Counted from the first letter of the stretch, positions 1-10,600 are shown. The stretch: 35,912 nt of DNA from an uncultured Bacteroidia bacterium (GCA_902779785.1 CACZDC010000013.1:1-35912); one strand, 5' to 3'. A program made the numbers and translations. The notes: a model not told the origin generated them from the letters alone.

Positions 1-1
1 C

Positions 2-151
2 GCCTTCAACAACGCCGTCAGCGCCTGGAATATGAATTACAAGTATGTCTACACCCTCACCGTGAAGCCGAACAAGACGGTCACCTTCGACCCGGCCGTT
101 GCTGAGTGGGAGGAAGTTACCAATCCTGAGTACATTTATCCGAACAACTAA
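2..151 (+). CDS. Fimbrillin family protein, C-terminal fragment (5' end outside window)
   Basis: Only the last 49 codons are present; the reading frame is open from base 2 to a TAA at 149-151. The tail reads through an YTLTVKPN strand into TFDPAVAEWEEV, the same ending as the next genes (TFDPAVAPW, YFDPAVSGW, TFDPSLVQW). That shared C-terminal block makes this another fimbrillin of the same tandem family. In type V pili the C-terminal strand helps subunits polymerise, which is family knowledge and not tested here. The next gene starts 3 bases after the stop, so the two are almost certainly co-transcribed. Confidence 0.85.
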   Translation, partial: AFNNAVSAWNMNYKYVYTLTVKPNKTVTFDPAVAEWEEVTNPEYIYPNN

Positions 152-154
152 ATT

Positions 155-1297
155 ATGAAAAAGTATATCATCATCGCGGCTGCCGCCATCGCGGCTATCG
201 CCTGCACCAAGAGCGAGACTGCCCAGAACGGTCGGGAAATTACTTTCCAGATCGCCAAGAACACTGTCCAGACCAAGGCCAGCGGCGAGAAGTACGACAC
301 TTCCGTTCCTTTCGGTACCTACGCCTGGTTCAACAACACCGACGACTTTATGGTCAATGAGCAGGTAGGTTTCGCCTCCAGCGTATGGAAGACCGTGGAC
401 CACACCTTCTACTGGCCCAAGACCGGCAGCATCTCCTTCATTTCCTATTCACCTTTCGCCGGGACCAGCAACACCGCCGGTACCGTCCCTGTGGTGACAA
501 AGAACAGCATCAGCTACACCGGCCTTACCGCAGGAAACGATGACATTATGTACGCCGACCGCGCCACCTGTTCTGCCAATGTCAACGAGGTGACCGACAG
601 CGACACTGCCGATTCCGGCTTCAACGGCGTCCCGACCGTGTTCCACCACGCCCTTGCCAAGCTCAGCTTCAAGGTCAAGGCCAACTTCCTCGAGTGGGAC
701 GATGCCAACAACGGCAGCCACACCGAGTGGGAAGTCACCCTTAACAGCTTCAAGATCGGCGGCTTCAAGAACACCGGCGACTGCACCCTCAACCTCAACG
801 CCAACGGCATCAACTGGGACAAGCCCCAGACCACCGTGGGCAGCGAGAACTTCAATGTCTGGACCAACCTCTCCGGCGCCACCGCCGAGCAGGAACTCAT
901 CCCCAGCACCAGCGCCAGCGGAATCGTCCTCACCACCACTGCCCAGGATCTCAATCCCGCTGCAGGCTTCGTGATCCCTCAGGTTCTCGAGGCTTCCGAC
1001 CCGGCCGATCCCAGCAAGACTGTCCAGACCGTGCATATCGTAGCCCATATCAAGACCACCCTCTCCAACGGCAAGGTCATCAACGAGCCCTTCGACAAGG
1101 TCATCGACATCAGTTCGATTTCTTCCTGCAAGGCCTGGGAGATGAACCAGAACATCGTCTACACGATTAAGTTCAAGCCCACCTCCGCCGACCAGAACAA
1201 CCCTCATTACGACGATCCTAACGACGTCATCATCACCTTCGACCCGGCAGTTGCCCCTTGGGATAATGTTGACGCCAGCGCAACTATCCAGCTCTAA
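155..1297 (+). CDS. Fimbrillin family lipoprotein (type V pilus subunit-like)
   Basis: This 380-aa protein begins with a lipoprotein signal (MKKYIIIAAAAIAAIAC, Cys17 as likely lipidation site). It then shows the Mfa/FimA-like layout: EITFQIAK strand, a TKAS segment, an FGTYAWF strand, FYWPKTGSISFISYSP, a DDIMYAD block, an FHHALAKLSFKVKA block and the terminal ITFDPAVAPW strand. FimA/Mfa1-type subunits are exported as lipoproteins and assembled into surface fimbriae in Bacteroidales. It is the first complete copy of at least three adjacent paralogues and lies 3 bp after the previous stop and 1 bp before the next start. Which copy is structural shaft and which accessory cannot be told from sequence. 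Confidence 0.9.
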   Translation: MKKYIIIAAAAIAAIACTKSETAQNGREITFQIAKNTVQTKASGEKYDTSVPFGTYAWFNNTDDFMVNEQVGFASSVWKTVDHTFYWPKTGSISFISYSPFAGTSNTAGTVPVVTKNSISYTGLTAGNDDIMYADRATCSANVNEVTDSDTADSGFNGVPTVFHHALAKLSFKVKANFLEWDDANNGSHTEWEVTLNSFKIGGFKNTGDCTLNLNANGINWDKPQTTVGSENFNVWTNLSGATAEQELIPSTSASGIVLTTTAQDLNPAAGFVIPQVLEASDPADPSKTVQTVHIVAHIKTTLSNGKVINEPFDKVIDISSISSCKAWEMNQNIVYTIKFKPTSADQNNPHYDDPNDVIITFDPAVAPWDNVDASATIQL

Positions 1298-1298
1298 T

Positions 1299-2438
1299 AT
1301 GAAAAAGATCATCTTCTTCGCAGCCGCGGCGCTGCTCAGCCTTGCCGCCTGCTCAAAACAGGAAAGCGGAAACGGCCCTGAGATTTCCTTCCAGATCGCC
1401 CGTTACAGCGCCCAGACCAAGGCCGACCCCGCCGACTATAAGGACAATTATCTCTCTGTCCCCTTCGGTGCCTATGCCTGGTACAAAGGCGTCAGCGCTG
1501 CCGACAATACTACTTTTATGACCAACCAGAAGGTCTCCTACAACAGCGCGCAGAACGTCTGGAAGCCGGAAGGCTCGACCTACTACTGGCCCAAGACCGG
1601 TAGCATCGACTTCATCTGCTATGCTCCTTATACGGCCGACGGCTCCGCCGCACCCGCACCCGCGATCAGCGAGAACAGCATCGCCTACGCTGACTGGGAT
1701 GTGGCCGCGCACCCCGATGTGGACGTAATGTACGCCGACAAGGCTCCCGGAATGAGCAACAACGTCACCACCTATTACTACAATGGCGTCCCTACCTTAT
1801 TCCACCACGCGCTCGCGCGCGTAAGCTTCCGCATCCGCGCCGCTTACCTCGAGAAGACCGATCCTGACACGAACACCAAGACCCGCTGGGAGGTTACTGT
1901 CAACAGCATCGGCGTCGGTAACGTATTCACCAAGGGCAGCCTCGACCTCAGCCTCAACGCTGACGGCAAGAGCTGGGACAAACCCGCCGACAACATCTGG
2001 GTCCACAGCACCAATCCTGCCGACAAGACTGACATCAGCCTTGACGTCAGCGCCATCGGCGGCGTCCTGACCACCGGCATCACCGACCTGAACGCCGGTA
2101 TCCTTGTCCTTCCCCAGGATCTCACCGAGGGCCAGCTCCTCAATATGAACCTGACCATCAAGACCTACCGGGACATCAATGACGGCAACGGCGAGAATCT
2201 CGTCCTCACAGAGACCGCGGTTCCCGTCAGCACCAACATCTCCGGCGGCACCCTCACCAAATGGGGGATGAACAAGAATATCATCTACACCTTCATCCTT
2301 GCCCCCAGCAAGGCTACGGGTACCGGAGTTGACAATGACGGCGACGGCATCGAGGATCTCGATCCGACCATCGTCTACTTCGATCCGGCGGTTTCCGGTT
2401 GGGAAGATATCACTGTTGACGCAACCATCAACATTTAA
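1299..2438 (+). CDS. Fimbrillin family lipoprotein (tandem paralogue 2)
   Basis: The start was taken at the ATG at 1299, one base after the upstream stop, because it opens directly into a lipoprotein signal (MKKIIFFAAAALLSLAAC). An earlier in-frame start at 1251 would lie inside the previous gene. The 379-aa protein repeats the paralogue blocks: ISFQIARYSAQTKAD, FGAYAWYKG, YYWPKTGSIDFICYAP, VDVMYADKAPG, LFHHALARVSFRIRA and the terminal VYFDPAVSGWEDI. Similarity to the preceding gene is obvious by eye across the whole length, so it arose by tandem duplication. A short Asp-rich loop (DNDGDGIEDLD, near residue 350) resembles a calcium-binding loop and is absent from the neighbours. Confidence 0.9.
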   Translation: MKKIIFFAAAALLSLAACSKQESGNGPEISFQIARYSAQTKADPADYKDNYLSVPFGAYAWYKGVSAADNTTFMTNQKVSYNSAQNVWKPEGSTYYWPKTGSIDFICYAPYTADGSAAPAPAISENSIAYADWDVAAHPDVDVMYADKAPGMSNNVTTYYYNGVPTLFHHALARVSFRIRAAYLEKTDPDTNTKTRWEVTVNSIGVGNVFTKGSLDLSLNADGKSWDKPADNIWVHSTNPADKTDISLDVSAIGGVLTTGITDLNAGILVLPQDLTEGQLLNMNLTIKTYRDINDGNGENLVLTETAVPVSTNISGGTLTKWGMNKNIIYTFILAPSKATGTGVDNDGDGIEDLDPTIVYFDPAVSGWEDITVDATINI

Positions 2439-2450
2439 CCCACATAATTA

Positions 2451-3512
2451 ATGAAACGTTTTTTAATCATTCTCGCAGTCGCAGTTGCAGCAGCATCCTG
2501 TGTCAAGAGTGAGGTCGGCAACAATGGCAGCATCAGCTTCCAGACGGCATCCCTGCTGTCGAAGGCTGGTATTACCGGTACCGAGTTCCCTCAGAGCGAG
2601 TCTTTCGGAGTCTATGCCTGGTCCGCCGGCACGATCGGCGAATACTTTATGGACAACGAGACCGTCTCTTATGACACGGAGGACAAGCAGTGGAAGCCTT
2701 CCACGACCTACTACTGGCCGAAAAACGCCACCGTGGACTTCATCAGCTTCTATCCTGCAGGTCTCAGCGGGCTGAAAGTCGAGCCCGACAAGCTCACTTT
2801 CACGGACGTCAATGTCTGGAACAGCCAGCAGGACATCCTCTACGCCGACAAGGCGGCGGGCTTCTCTGACAACTCCGGTCTGGTGAGCCAGCAGCTCAAT
2901 GCCAGCGCCGGCGTGCCTACGATCTTCCGCCACGCTCTTTCAAAGATCAAGGTGAAGGTCGTTCTCGCCTACTCCCACAAAGAGGATCCTGACGGAACTG
3001 TCTATGACTGGGACGTGACCCTCAACAGCCTCACCCTCTCAGGCATCAAGACGAGCGGAAGCGCAGTGCTCAACCTCGCTGCCACCCCGACCGAAGGTAT
3101 CATCACCTGGGAAAAACCGGCCAACGAGGTCTGGACTCCCGGCAGCGCTGTCAACACCCCGGCCAACTACCTGGCAATTCCCCAGCAGATGACCGCCCTC
3201 AAGGCCATCGACATCGTCGGAGAGACCTTCGTAGTGCCTCAGCCTCTTGCCACCGGCGGACAGAAAGCCAACCTGATCTTCTCTGTCAAGACTACCCGCA
3301 ACGGGCAGCCCTTCCTCAATGAGCCCAACATCCCGGTCAGCGTAGACCTCATTTCCCCCGACATCCCTTCCTGGAAGATGAACCACAGCGTTTCCTACAC
3401 GCTCAACATCTGCCCTGCAGGCGAGCGCGAGCTGAAGCCCATCACCTTCGATCCTTCACTCGTACAGTGGGAGAACGACTACGTAACGACCGTCGTAGAC
3501 CTCGGTCTCTAG
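2451..3512 (+). CDS. Fimbrillin family lipoprotein (tandem paralogue 3)
   Basis: This 353-aa protein has a lipoprotein signal (MKRFLIILAVAVAAASC) and the same order of conserved blocks as its upstream neighbours: ISFQTASLLSKAG, SFGVYAWSAG, TYYWPKNATVDFISFYP, QDILYADKAAG, IFRHALSKIKVKV and the terminal ITFDPSLVQW. It is a little shorter and more divergent than copies 1 and 2. It begins 12 bp after the preceding stop and is followed by a strong hairpin at 3521-3548 before the next gene. That hairpin might reduce read-through from the subunit genes into the larger downstream genes. Confidence 0.9.
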   Translation: MKRFLIILAVAVAAASCVKSEVGNNGSISFQTASLLSKAGITGTEFPQSESFGVYAWSAGTIGEYFMDNETVSYDTEDKQWKPSTTYYWPKNATVDFISFYPAGLSGLKVEPDKLTFTDVNVWNSQQDILYADKAAGFSDNSGLVSQQLNASAGVPTIFRHALSKIKVKVVLAYSHKEDPDGTVYDWDVTLNSLTLSGIKTSGSAVLNLAATPTEGIITWEKPANEVWTPGSAVNTPANYLAIPQQMTALKAIDIVGETFVVPQPLATGGQKANLIFSVKTTRNGQPFLNEPNIPVSVDLISPDIPSWKMNHSVSYTLNICPAGERELKPITFDPSLVQWENDYVTTVVDLGL

Positions 3513-3520
3513 CATTTACA

Positions 3521-3548
3521 CTCCGGCGGGGGTGATACCCCACCGGAG
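3521..3548 (+). terminator. Intergenic hairpin between fimbrillin genes (possible attenuator)
   Basis: An 11-base arm (CTCCGGCGGGG) faces CCCCACCGGAG across a 6-base loop; ten of eleven positions pair, with one C/A mismatch. It sits in the only sizeable gap (53 bp) of the fimbrial operon. No T-run follows, so it is not a classical intrinsic terminator. A partial terminator or an mRNA-stabilising 3' end that sets subunit levels above tip-protein levels would fit, but this is inference. Confidence 0.45.
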
Positions 3549-3565
3549 CGCCAAGATAATAAACA

Positions 3566-5068
3566 ATGATGAGAAGATACGCAATATATCTGTCACTTGC
3601 CCTCGCCGCCCTATCCTCCTGCGGGAAAGAGCCTTCAGGCACCGTGTCCGCCTTTACGGACACGCCCATCCGCATAATGGCAGGAGCAAAGGAGGCAAGC
3701 AAGGCACTGCTCGACGGGACCGACGCAATGGACCACGTCGGCACCAAGACGACCATATACGACTATCTGTCGGACTTCGAAGGGACCATCAAGGTGGACG
3801 GAGCCCCCGAGGCCACTTATACCACCAGCGACGAATTCAAGTACTTCTCCGACGTCATATCCTATCCGGACCGCGAGGGAGCGTGGACCTATGACAGCGG
3901 CAACAGCTACCGCTGGACACGTACCGGCACGCACACCTTCTTCGGCTGGATGACCGCCGACGGCTCGTCCTCCCTTACGACCCAGGGCGTTTTCGGCACC
4001 ACGAGCTTCGATGAAAGCACCCGGGTGCTGACCCTTCCGGCAGCGACAATGGACCCCGGCAGCGCCCAGTACGACTTCCTCTATTCCGAGAGCAAGAGCG
4101 TCGAGGCCGCCCAGGCCGGGAACGCCCCTGTCCCGCTTCAGTACAAGCACCTCTTCTCGGCCCTTAAGATTCAAGTGCAGAACGCCTCCACCAGCACCTT
4201 CGTGGTGACTGGAGTATCCTCTGCCTTCATCTATAACACCAAGTCCGCATCGATTGATTTCACCGACGGAAGCGTCTCATACTCAGGCAGTACGGCGAGC
4301 AACATCATTCCCGCCATATCGACCACGACTATGGCCCCCAATGACAGTTTCTACCTCTGGGGCGACGATTTCAAGCTGATGTGGCCCCAGCTCCCCGGAG
4401 AAATCGCCGCGGCCAAACTGATAGTCTCGTACTATATGCCGGACGATCCCTCGAGTACCTATGACGTGGCCATACCTCTGAACAAGGTCAGGGTAGGCGG
4501 CCACCTTCTCACCGAGACCGGACTGGAAGCCGGAAAGAAATATACCTTCATCCTCCAGTTCAAGGACAGCTCCATAGACCTGGACATCCAGGTTCTGGAC
4601 TGGTACTATACGGAGTATGTATGGAGCTTCGAAAATACTTCGGTGGCGGCCAACCCCGACGCCCCTTACGACGGCGTATTCTGGCTCTTCCACGAAGACG
4701 GGACCACCGTTTCCAAGGACGTCGACCGTAAACTGACGATGAACAACTCCCAGGAGGTCCTCAAGGGCTCGTTCTACATTGCCTCCCCTTACCAGGGACG
4801 CTGGCAGATATCCATTTTCCCTATGGACGCCGCCCAGTATTTCGTAATCGAGCCGAACTCCGGAGACATCACGCGGGAGATGTTCGACGAACCGGACCCT
4901 CACAAGAGAGGATATATAGAGTTCAACATCAGGGCGAATCCGGAAGTAGCGGCGCCCATCTCTCCGCAGACCGCCCACTTCAATGTGTCGGTTTATTTCG
5001 GGAACGAATGGCACGACGCCAATTCCGAATTCAACCGGAAAGATTTCCGCCTGGTACGTAATCCATAA
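3566..5068 (+). CDS. Fimbrillin-like lipoprotein with extra C-terminal domain
   Basis: The 500-aa product has a lipoprotein signal (MMRRYAIYLSLALAALSSC). Its Mfa-like core includes YRWTRTGTHTFFGWMTADG, a QYDFLYSES block (equivalent to the DIMYAD block of the neighbours), LQYKHLFSALKIQVQNAS and GKKYTFILQFKDSSIDLDIQVLDW. After the fimbrillin core (to about residue 350) there is a further domain of about 150 residues, predicted beta-rich, that the shorter paralogues lack. It lies between the subunit genes and the two giant genes, so an accessory, anchor or adaptor subunit is plausible. It begins 53 bp after the previous stop and ends 6 bp before the next ATG. Confidence 0.82.
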   Translation: MMRRYAIYLSLALAALSSCGKEPSGTVSAFTDTPIRIMAGAKEASKALLDGTDAMDHVGTKTTIYDYLSDFEGTIKVDGAPEATYTTSDEFKYFSDVISYPDREGAWTYDSGNSYRWTRTGTHTFFGWMTADGSSSLTTQGVFGTTSFDESTRVLTLPAATMDPGSAQYDFLYSESKSVEAAQAGNAPVPLQYKHLFSALKIQVQNASTSTFVVTGVSSAFIYNTKSASIDFTDGSVSYSGSTASNIIPAISTTTMAPNDSFYLWGDDFKLMWPQLPGEIAAAKLIVSYYMPDDPSSTYDVAIPLNKVRVGGHLLTETGLEAGKKYTFILQFKDSSIDLDIQVLDWYYTEYVWSFENTSVAANPDAPYDGVFWLFHEDGTTVSKDVDRKLTMNNSQEVLKGSFYIASPYQGRWQISIFPMDAAQYFVIEPNSGDITREMFDEPDPHKRGYIEFNIRANPEVAAPISPQTAHFNVSVYFGNEWHDANSEFNRKDFRLVRNP

Positions 5069-5074
5069 GCGAAT

Positions 5075-7684
5075 ATGAAAGCTAAATTATATATTGTATT
5101 GTTGTGTTTCGCGGCGCTCCTCCCGCTCTCCTGCGTCAAGGAGAGCAGGGAGGATGCACTCCGCGATGAGAACATCCCCTCTGAAGAAGGCATCGTACTG
5201 AACCTCAGGACGAAAAAGCTTTCCCTGGAGACGAAGACTCCGAATCCTCCACACGGAGAGGACGAACGCAATGAAAACTACTATGGTTCTACCGTAGACG
5301 TATTCTTCTTCACCGACGATACGCCTTCCGCCCCCATACGCAAGCGCAAGATTGCCGCGCCCGTCTATAATGGCCGCGTAACCATATCCACCACCCCGCA
5401 GGAGGTCATCCGCATCTTCGGAAGCAACACTCCCCCGGCATCCTGCTATGTACTCGTCGTAGCCAACTTCCACGGCTCATACGAAGGCTGCTCGACAAGG
5501 GAAGACATTGACAATCTGCTTCTTCCATTGGCCCGCTGGTCACAGGGAAACCTCTCTGAATTCGTAATGACAGGCCTGCAGGAACTCCATCTGAATTCCG
5601 TCACCTCCGTCACTCCGGCAAGCGGAGACGTAGGGTTGGAGCGCATCGCCGTCAAGGTCAGTTTTGAACTTACCGTCGCCGACAGCGCCACCTCCGAAGG
5701 CAGCACCGACAATGTCTGGGAGCCTATCACCACAGGTATGACCGTCTATATGGTCTATGCAATGCGCCAGGCCAATCTCGGCGGCATCCCCACCCGTCTT
5801 CCCCTTCTCGCAATCGGGGAGAAGCCCGTCAACTACACCAATGACTTGAGTGACAACACTCACCTTCTCTATGAATACAAGGCCCTCAGCCTTATCGACA
5901 GCGGAAGGACGGTCAGCCGCACCCGCCAGGGCGTGACCACTACGGAGCCGCTCTATATCACTGCCGTAAAGGACGATCACGACGTGGTCCAGGACCAGGA
6001 CGTCCCCTTCTATGCCTATCCTTCCAGCTGGGATGCGGGAGCCTCCAACGAGCCCTACCTCAAGCTCATCATTCCCTGGAACAACGGCAAGCGCACCAAA
6101 TATTACTACTACAAGATTCCTTTCTCGGGGACATCCCTTGACAGGAACAACTGGTATAAGATTTCAATCGACGTTCAAGCCCTCGGCGGCGAGGAGCCCG
6201 TTCCGCCGCCCATCACGGTCACCTACGCCGTTGCCGACTGGTCCGGCGAAAGGGACGTCACCGAGCTGGAGACCGGAGACATCTCCGTCATCCCTGCCAG
6301 CGTCATCGCTTCCCGCTACCTGACTGTCCCGATCAAGGAGTACATAATGTACAACACCGACGAGGTCTCTATCCCCATCACCTCCTCCCACAATGTAGAG
6401 GTCATCGGTTTCAGCCTGAGAGGCAGCGGAATCTTCACCGCCGACGACACCGAAAACGAGGCCAATTACGTCGGTGAGAATCCTAAGATCTACAATCCGT
6501 TCACGAGTTCCCTGCTTTCGGGCACCAACTCAATGAGAGCGGCACATCCGGACTATTCCCAGTCCACCGTCCAGAGCGTTTCCACCAACTTTACCGCCGG
6601 GACCGCCCCTTCGAGTTCCGCGACCGACTATGGCTGGTATGTGGTTCCGGACGGACGTAACGCCGTTGTAGTGACCCACAGGCTCAACCGTGATATGTCG
6701 AGCACAAGCTACGATGTCGCCCCTTGGACACTGCGTTTCCGCATTCGCCACGTCACCGACTCCGAAGGCAATGAGAGCAAGTACTACGAGGATGTGATCA
6801 TAGAGCAGCGCCCCGCCATCGTCATCAAGCCGGAGCCCAACAGCGCCGGGACCGACTACCGCTATGTCTTTGTGAACGGTTCCCAGAATGCCGGGGCCAA
6901 CCAGACGACAACCGGCAGCTGGTGGAACCAGCAGACAGTCCCCAATGCCGACGGTTCCTGGACTTCGAGTACCCAGCGTACTGCGGGAAGCGGCGGATGG
7001 ACCTACTACCTCGGCACATCGCCCGCCGGCTTGGAGAACAGTAACAACAAAGCCACAAGTATGTATGTCATCGAGACATCCGTGCTCCCGACTACGGGTT
7101 CCATAGCCTCCTATATGCTCGGAGATCCGCGCGACACCACCCCGGACAATCTCGGACAAAGCTGGAGTCAGTCCAAAAACGCCTGGTATGGCACTTCACC
7201 CCGCCAGATCACTTACTATTATCCCGCCAGCACCGATGCCGCATACAACAATTTCATCGCTCCGAAGATACGTATCGCTTCGTCCCACGGCGCCACTCTG
7301 CCGATGAGATTTTCCGATGCCCAGCGCCGCTGCGCCTCCTACCAGGAGGACGGCTACCCGGCCGGAAGATGGCGTCTGCCGACCAAGGCGGAGATTGAAT
7401 ATATCGCAAAGCTGAACTCCGACAACAAGATCGAACTGCTGCTCGGAAGTTCCTCCGGCACGACTGATTATTTCTGCAACAGCGGCTATATGACGGTCCA
7501 GCAGGGCAGAACCCCGTCCTACACTGCCATCAATAATCCAGAAAACGACGCCACCCAGCGTTACGTCCGCTGCGTATATGACGACTGGTACTGGGGTTCC
7601 AGCACCAACGACCGCCTTGCAGACAGCAATAAAGCCACATTCACCTGGGGAGACCAGCCCCGTAGCTCAGTAACTGCCAAATGA
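5075..7684 (+). CDS. Large fimbrial tip/adhesin-like lipoprotein with C-terminal FISUMP-like domain
   Basis: This 869-aa protein has a lipoprotein signal (LLPLSC, Cys20). Its N-terminal region resembles Bacteroidales fimbrial accessory proteins: LNLRTKKLSLETKT, then VDVFFFTDD and WYKISIDVQALGG strands around residues 30-370. The last 130 residues carry FSDAQRRCASY, GRWRLPTKAEIEYI (about residue 764), YFCNSGYM and QRYVRCVYDDWYW (about 825-837). That is the signature of the Fib-succ-major/DUF1566-like fold, often found at the ends of Bacteroidetes surface proteins and related to C-type-lectin-like folds. I infer a tip or ligand-binding role. The gene overlaps the next by 4 bp (ATGA), showing translational coupling. 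Confidence 0.78.
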   Translation: MKAKLYIVLLCFAALLPLSCVKESREDALRDENIPSEEGIVLNLRTKKLSLETKTPNPPHGEDERNENYYGSTVDVFFFTDDTPSAPIRKRKIAAPVYNGRVTISTTPQEVIRIFGSNTPPASCYVLVVANFHGSYEGCSTREDIDNLLLPLARWSQGNLSEFVMTGLQELHLNSVTSVTPASGDVGLERIAVKVSFELTVADSATSEGSTDNVWEPITTGMTVYMVYAMRQANLGGIPTRLPLLAIGEKPVNYTNDLSDNTHLLYEYKALSLIDSGRTVSRTRQGVTTTEPLYITAVKDDHDVVQDQDVPFYAYPSSWDAGASNEPYLKLIIPWNNGKRTKYYYYKIPFSGTSLDRNNWYKISIDVQALGGEEPVPPPITVTYAVADWSGERDVTELETGDISVIPASVIASRYLTVPIKEYIMYNTDEVSIPITSSHNVEVIGFSLRGSGIFTADDTENEANYVGENPKIYNPFTSSLLSGTNSMRAAHPDYSQSTVQSVSTNFTAGTAPSSSATDYGWYVVPDGRNAVVVTHRLNRDMSSTSYDVAPWTLRFRIRHVTDSEGNESKYYEDVIIEQRPAIVIKPEPNSAGTDYRYVFVNGSQNAGANQTTTGSWWNQQTVPNADGSWTSSTQRTAGSGGWTYYLGTSPAGLENSNNKATSMYVIETSVLPTTGSIASYMLGDPRDTTPDNLGQSWSQSKNAWYGTSPRQITYYYPASTDAAYNNFIAPKIRIASSHGATLPMRFSDAQRRCASYQEDGYPAGRWRLPTKAEIEYIAKLNSDNKIELLLGSSSGTTDYFCNSGYMTVQQGRTPSYTAINNPENDATQRYVRCVYDDWYWGSSTNDRLADSNKATFTWGDQPRSSVTAK

Positions 7685-10600
7685 TGAAATATCTACGCTA
7701 TATCGCCCTTGCCGGAATACTTCTTCTTGCCGCAGCCTGCGCCGAGAAGGAGATCATTCCTGCGATTCCCACGGACAATACTGCAGAGTCCGCGGGGAAG
7801 GTAAAGCTGAAATTCAGCATTGTCGCCCCTACAAGCGTCAAGACCAAGGCCGACATCGATGCCAACCCGGATCTCGACAACATCTATGTCGCCGTATTCA
7901 GCGCCAGCGGCTTTTTCAACGAGTGGGTCCCCGCCACTATCGAAAACACTACCGAGGTCAATTACGACGGCACTGCGGCGACCAAATACGAGCTCACCGT
8001 TTCCCTCACTATGAGCGAGAGCCGCCTGAGGGTGCATTTCATAGGCAACTGCCCCGAGAAGTTCAAGAGCGCCCCGCCCATCACCGGTATCAGCGCCCAG
8101 GACCTGGAAGAGATCGTGATGTCCAAGATACGCTCGCAGATCACCGACACCCACAACGACGGCTACTGGCAGAAAGTGCTCCTCCCCAAGGGTATCAAAG
8201 CCCAGACTACAGTGGATGAGTTCGGCACCGAAGTCTATGCCACAGACCCCGTTACCGGCGATTTTATGCCCACCGCGGAAACCCTCGCACAGTTCCCCGA
8301 CCCTATCGTGCTGGTCAGGAACTTCGCCCGCATCTACCTTGAGAACCTCGCGACCAACGATCAGGGCGTGAAGGACGTGACCATCCAGAAGTTCGCCCTC
8401 GCCTATGCCCCCGCGGAAGGCCCCATCGCTCCGATCCTGATGAATCCCGTCATCACCGACTCCGTCGGCGTATATGTCCCGAACCCGGATGCAGTCCCGA
8501 ACGTGAAGACCTATATGGAAAGCTTCTTCATCAATTTCCAGGACTATCCTCTGGTCGCGACCACGGAAAAGCCCGTCGCCCTTGCCGATGAGCCTTATTT
8601 CTATGAGGCACACACCCCCGCGAACCTCGTTTTCGGCACCTATCCCGATCCGAACGACCCCAACAAGGACCCCAATGTCCCGACCTTCGCGGAGATGACC
8701 CCCTGGACTGCGGGAACGGCCCTGTATATGTACGAGAGGGAGCTTCCCAAGCGCGGACAGCCGGCCACCCGTATCATCATCTATGCCCATAAGGACGGCG
8801 AGGTTGACGGTCAGGGAAATGACCTTTACAAATACTACGCTCTCGATATCGTGAACGAAAGCGGAGAATATATCCCCATAATGAGGAACAACACCTATAC
8901 GATCAAGCTCCTCAACATCGAGGCAGGCTCCGGCGAAAGCTCGCTGGACGCCGCGGCGGGAGCCTCTTCGGCGACGGTTTACGGCGATATCAACAAGCAG
9001 CACGTCACGGAAATCTCCAACGGTGTCTCCTCCATCGGTACTTCCTACACGGAAATGATGTATGTCCGCCCGGGAACCTACGAAGTGATGTTCCGCTACA
9101 TAGCGACGAACGACACCAACTACGATTTCGCCAACAAGGAGCGGCTTGACCTGGTCAGCCTCCAGATAGGTTATAAGGACGAGAGCTCCGGCGCCTTCAC
9201 CTTGCAGCCGGAAAGCACCCCCAACCTGGAGAATGCCTTCCTGATTGACAACGGCAAGTACAAGGTCTATATCGATACTGTCGCGGCCGCCGCACAGAGG
9301 ACCGTAATCCAGTATGTCCGTTCCGGTCACGAATGGGTCCAGGCCACGGCCGCCCAGATAGCCGATCCGAATGTCCATAAATGGGGCAAGATCGTCTATC
9401 AGACCATAGGTACATCTTCGGACGGCCTTATGGACTCTGACGGCTATTTCACCCAGTCGCGAGTCCAGACGATCCGCGTCACCGGAACCTTCGACAACAA
9501 GCCGATCTTCCGCGACGTGATTATCAAGCTCTCCCCCCGACGTACTCTTCAGGTCGTCTGCCGGAACAAGTATGTAATGGCCGAATCCAACCAGAGGGAA
9601 GTCGTGCGCATCCGCGTACCTGACGACCTTTCACGTTCCATCTTCCCCCTGCAGTTCAAGATTGAACCGGCGGCACACAGCCTTACCCCTGACGGAGACG
9701 TCCTCCCAGTCACTTCCGGAGCGAGCATAGTCCCCAATGCCAGCGAACCGGCCTACTACTTCATCAAAGAACTGACCTGGGAGACCTATGAGGCCCTGCG
9801 TACATCCCACGTCGAAACGATCAACGGCGTGAAATGGGTCTATATCGACTGCACCTTCAAGACGACGAAGACAAACAATGCCTGTACCGTTTACGTCCGG
9901 AATGACTATTTCAAGGACGACGCCAACGCCCAGGACGACTTCCAGAACTACTACCAGAGATCGTTCTCCGACCTGAGCTTCGGCCAGAGCGGCACTGACA
10001 TCACCTTCAGCTGCACCCTGGACAAGCAGCCCGCTTCAGGTATGTACAACTCGACCTACTGGTGGGACCCCAGCCTCAGCGACAACTGCTTCTCCAACAG
10101 CTACCGAGTGCTCCCTTACGCCTTCAAGATAGTCCTGGACGGCATTGAGCCGAAACTTAACGCCCAGGGTCGTCCTGTCGATGAAGAGATCCAGGGTACC
10201 GCTGGCGAAAACACCTATCTTGTCATAGTCGGCAACCCGTCACTGATCGCTTCCGGCACCAATGCCGTCGACAATCCCGACAGGCGTTTCATCTCGCTGA
10301 CCTTCGCTGTCGCAGAGGACAATACCAGCGGTAATTACAGCATTGACCTGAATACGACCAACCTGACGGACAATCCCAATCTCTATATACCGAACAGCGC
10401 CAGCGGACGTGTCAAGACCAAGGTCCCCAGGACCGTGACGGTCAATACGACCTCCAGTACTGTATCCAATACCGGAGACAGGACTATCACCAGCGGGAAT
10501 GTTTCCATACGCTTTACGAATATTTACGCTCGTAATACCAATTACATTACGATAGGCGACAACTCCAGGATTATCATCACCGCCGGAGACCTGACAATTA

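Noticed and set aside
449-1312. A 287-codon - strand open frame opposite the first fimbrillin
   Set aside because: It mirrors a gene with strong third-position GC bias, has low-complexity Val/Gly/Asp composition, and shows no domain. The + strand fimbrillin is clearly the real gene.
7693-9378. A 561-codon - strand open frame opposite the 1047-aa lipoprotein
   Set aside because: The same codon-bias shadow effect applies. The + strand frame has a lipoprotein signal, a 4-bp coupling to its neighbour and family-like motifs.
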